Of a stretch of DNA of 64,000 bases, positions 61,938 through 64,000 are shown one piece after another. Each line of letters opens with the position of its first letter. Positions within the stretch are counted from its first letter, which is position 1. The translations under genes were made by a program, and so were the position numbers. Under the pieces are notes generated by a model. That model searched no databases. It was not told the DNA's origin and worked only from the letters and a program-made list of their open reading frames with translations. This DNA comes from Peterkaempfera bronchialis (GTDB lineage Bacteria > Actinomycetota > Actinomycetes > Streptomycetales > Streptomycetaceae), in the NCBI RefSeq assembly GCF_003258605.2, contig NZ_CP031264.1, positions 310,001 through 374,000 of the forward strand, written 5' to 3'.

Positions 61938-62661
61938 CCCCCGCCCACCCCGCGCGCTGCGACTCGGTGTCGCCGGACCCGTCGGCACCGGCAAGAGCTC
62001 GCTGCTGGCCGTCCTGTGCCGCGCACTCTCCGGCGACCTGGCGCTGGCCGTGGTCACCAATGACATCTACACCGACGAGGACGCCCGGTTCCTGCGGGCC
62101 GAGGGGGTGCTGCCCGCCGAGCGCATCCGCGCGGTCGAGACCGGCGCCTGCCCGCACACCGCGATCCGCGACGACATCAGCGCCAACCTGGACGCGGTGG
62201 AGGACCTGGAGGAGGAGTTCGGCCCGCTCGACCTGGTGCTGGTGGAGAGCGGCGGCGACAATCTGACGGCCACCTTCAGCCCGGCGCTGGTGGACGCGCA
62301 GATCTTCTGCCTGGACGTGGCGGGCGGCGGCGATGTCGCCCGCAAGGGCGGGCCCGGCATCGCCCGCGCCGATCTGCTGGTGGTCAACAAGACCGACCTC
62401 GCGCCCTATGTGGGCGTGGACGTCCCCCGGATGGTGGCCGACGCGCAGCAGGCACGCGGCGGACTGCCGGTGCTCGCACTTTCCCGGACGGACCCGGCCT
62501 CGCTCGCCGGGCTCACCGACTGGGTCCGGGCGCTGCTTGCCCGCTACCGGTCCGGGGCGCACATCCCCACCGACCCGGGCCCGGTGGCACCGCACAGCCA
62601 CAGCCACAGCCACAGCCAGGGCCGTGGCAACCCGCACCACGGCGATTCCACACAGCCATGA
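61930..62661 (+). CDS. ureG: Urease accessory GTPase UreG with C-terminal histidine-rich tail
   Basis: 243 residues from TTG 61930. P-loop GPVGTGKSS (16-24), [15 protein letters not shown], the nickel-binding metal motif CPHT in [37 protein letters not shown]. UreG delivers Ni2+ using GTP. The C-terminal tail ends with [12 protein letters not shown] and HH, which can bind metal; similar His-rich parts are more often N-terminal. No ureE is present, so this tail may provide nickel storage. Confidence 0.95.
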   Translation: MPDPRPPRALRLGVAGPVGTGKSSLLAVLCRALSGDLALAVVTNDIYTDEDARFLRAEGVLPAERIRAVETGACPHTAIRDDISANLDAVEDLEEEFGPLDLVLVESGGDNLTATFSPALVDAQIFCLDVAGGGDVARKGGPGIARADLLVVNKTDLAPYVGVDVPRMVADAQQARGGLPVLALSRTDPASLAGLTDWVRALLARYRSGAHIPTDPGPVAPHSHSHSHSQGRGNPHHGDSTQP

Positions 62662-63416
62662 CGGTGAGCGAGGCCGAGGCCAGCACCGAGGCCGAGCCGA
62701 CCGTGATCACCGTGGAGCGCGTCGGCGACCGCCACACCGCCCTCGACCTGCGGCCCGGGGCGTTCCTCGCCCCGCGCCCGCTGCTGCCCACGGCCGGCGG
62801 CCTGCGCATCGCCCTGGTCGCGACCAGTGCCGGGCTGCTCGCGGGAGACCGGCTGCGGCTCCACATCACCGTCGGCCCCGGCGCCCGCCTGGAAATGGTC
62901 GAACCGGCCGGCCTGGTCGCCTACCACCACCGGGGCGGCGCCTCGTCCTGGCACGCCCGGGTGGACATCGGCCCGGGCGGCGAACTGCGCTGGAGGGGAA
63001 GCCCGTTCGTGGTCGCGGACGGGGCCCGGGTGGACCGCCGGATGGACGTCCGCCTGGCCGCCGGCGCCCGGATGCTGTGGCGCGACACGCTGGTGCTCGG
63101 CCGCTCCGGCGAGCGCGGCGGAAGCGTCTGCGCGGCGACCCGGGTCGCGTACGGGGGCCGGGAGCTGTTCGCCGAGGACCTGGACCTCACCGACCCGGAC
63201 GAGCGCGAACTCCCCGGCATCCTCGGCCACGCCCGCGTCCTGGCCTCGGTGGCCTCCTTCGGCCGCACCCCGCCGGAGCGGCCCGGGCATCCCTACCGCA
63301 CCGACCTGGCCGGTCCTGGCGCCCTGGTCCGGCTGCTGGGCGGCGCCGCCCCCGGACTCGACGCGCAGCTCGACCCGCTCTGGCAAGCCTGGCACGGCCC
63401 ACCTCCAGGACACTGA
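62658..63416 (+). CDS. ureD: Urease accessory protein UreD/UreH
   Basis: 252 residues, overlapping ureG by 4 bp (ATGA). [25 protein letters not shown] and the beta-rich central part ([40 protein letters not shown]) match UreD, the scaffold that brings UreF-UreG to the apo-urease. Last gene of the ureABCFGD operon. Confidence 0.9.
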   Translation: MTVSEAEASTEAEPTVITVERVGDRHTALDLRPGAFLAPRPLLPTAGGLRIALVATSAGLLAGDRLRLHITVGPGARLEMVEPAGLVAYHHRGGASSWHARVDIGPGGELRWRGSPFVVADGARVDRRMDVRLAAGARMLWRDTLVLGRSGERGGSVCAATRVAYGGRELFAEDLDLTDPDERELPGILGHARVLASVASFGRTPPERPGHPYRTDLAGPGALVRLLGGAAPGLDAQLDPLWQAWHGPPPGH

Positions 63417-63449
63417 CCGGGCGCCGCTACCCGACCGCCGGGCCCCGGG

Positions 63450-63700
63450 ACGGCCGGGTCGACGCCGTAGTCCAGCCGGAAGGCCCGGTGTCCGGCGGTG
63501 GCGAGCAGGGGCGCGGCGGTGAACCAGGTGGAGTCCGCGTTGCCGAAGGTGCCGTGGACCAGCGCGACCGGCCGCCGGTGCCCGGCCTCCGCGAGGGCGG
63601 ACCGGTCGTCGATGCCGGGCACCCTGGCGACGGCGGCTGCGGCGGCCTGGGCGACGGCGGTGTGCGGGGGCGGTCCGGCGGGACGCTGCGCAGCTGTCAC
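63450..63700 (-). pseudogene. N-terminal fragment of a lipase (alpha/beta hydrolase)
   Basis: GTG 63700 has GGAGG eight bases upstream. After about 45 residues the frame reads ALVHGTFGNADSTW and AGHRAFRLDYG, the oxyanion-hole region and first strands of the Lipase_2/EstA family. The reading then turns into unrelated Gly/Pro-rich sequence at about 63450, next to the ureD stop, and the catalytic GHSxG, Asp and His are all absent. So the gene is 3'-truncated. A functional short protein is unlikely. Confidence 0.72.
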
Positions 63701-64000
63701 GGGTTTACCTCCGGAGGATCGTCGGGGACGGATGCCGGCCCGGCGCACACGGGACGAGCACCCGGCCGGGTGGCAGGCGGTGACAGCAGCTCCGGCCGGG
63801 GGCGCTCTGCCGCCGGTCAGGCGGGGGCCTCGAAGGTGCCGGGGCTGTCGGCGAGCGCTGCCGGGACCGTGCAACCAGGCGGAGACCGGTCCGACATGGA
63901 CGCCCGGCGTGCAGAGACCATCAGAGACGCTTGATTCAAGCGTATTGACAATCGAATCAATTGCGCTCGGTTGCCTCTGCAAGCGAATCCGGCTACGGTC
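63701..64000. promoter_or_regulatory. Palindromic control region at the window edge
   Basis: 300 bp without a gene. CGCTTGA-T-TCAAGCG (63928-63942) is a perfect palindrome; TTGATTC (63931-63937) and GAATCAA (63954-63960) form a second inverted repeat overlapping TTGACA (63945-63950), a consensus -35. The stretch 63925-63965 is strongly A+T-biased against its surroundings. It looks like an operator/promoter for a gene beyond 64000 or for the lipase remnant. Confidence 0.5.

Noticed and set aside
1-64000. tRNA, rRNA or IS elements
   Set aside because: No tRNA cloverleaf, rRNA segment, transposase or terminal inverted-repeat pair was recognised by reading; a tRNAscan or IS search would settle it.

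Overview
The window is about 74% G+C, uses GTG and TTG starts freely, and packs genes into operons with ATGA, GTGA and TGATG overlaps. It carries a gamma-butyrolactone receptor/AfsA pair, a Streptomyces-type SAM methyltransferase, a DUF5954 protein and a modular polyketide synthase. This points to a Streptomyces-like actinomycete (Streptomyces, Kitasatospora or Streptacidiphilus). It looks like chromosomal accessory territory: no rRNA, tRNA or core replication genes were seen, and there are four truncated or frameshifted gene remnants.

Layout. 1-1.9 kb: end of an ABC exporter (ATPase tail and two DUF990-type permeases) closed by a perfect hairpin. 2-6.4 kb: lone gcvH, convergent FAD monooxygenase, and a second chaperone operon dnaK-grpE without dnaJ or hspR. 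6.5-6.9 kb: a non-coding 142-bp tandem repeat. 6.9-13.2 kb: SulP anion transporter, DoxX-like protein, membrane M48 protease, small P-loop kinase, SAM methyltransferase. 13.3-23.1 kb: a single-module, fully reducing, C-methylating type I PKS (KS-AT-DH-MT-ER-KR-ACP) with an apparent frameshift in a repeat-expanded KS-AT linker, divergent from a stand-alone thioester-reductase-like enzyme. 23.1-31.8 kb: a degraded SpoIIE phosphatase, then a tightly overlapping eight-gene minus-strand operon. In transcription order it encodes a Tat-exported acid-phosphatase-like protein with a sorting-signal-like C-terminus, UDP-GlcNAc 2-epimerase, PIG-L deacetylase, HAD, family-2 glycosyltransferase, exosortase, ATP-grasp ligase and class II glutamine amidotransferase.

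32-36.4 kb: scbR-like repressor, afsA-like synthase, HAD phosphatase, and dihydroxyacetone kinase DhaK/DhaL. AfsA consumes dihydroxyacetone phosphate, DhaKL makes it, and a phosphatase is needed later, so these may form one signalling-molecule locus. 37-45.7 kb: GNAT-AAA fusion, ferritin-like protein, SpoIIE phosphatase, MFS, enoyl-CoA hydratase, CoA transferase, and an amidohydrolase whose frame runs on antisense into the CoA transferase. 45.8-48 kb: crcB-DUF190-crcB fluoride-resistance operon behind a candidate fluoride riboswitch, divergent from inorganic pyrophosphatase, a fluoride-sensitive enzyme.

48-57 kb: DUF5954 gene with a very strong terminator, small conserved protein, a LysA-like PLP decarboxylase with a LysR regulator, and an opposing operon for amino-acid ABC uptake, D-aminoacylase and a class A beta-lactamase-like serine hydrolase. 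57.3-58.6 kb: serine-protease remnant and a SLATT/DUF4231-like membrane protein. 58.9-63.4 kb: urease operon ureABCFGD without ureE. 63.4-64 kb: a truncated lipase and an A+T-richer palindromic control region at the window edge.

The strongest candidates for something undescribed are the exosortase/glycosyltransferase/ATP-grasp operon with its presumptive tagged phosphatase, the PKS-reductase pair, and the 142-bp intergenic array.
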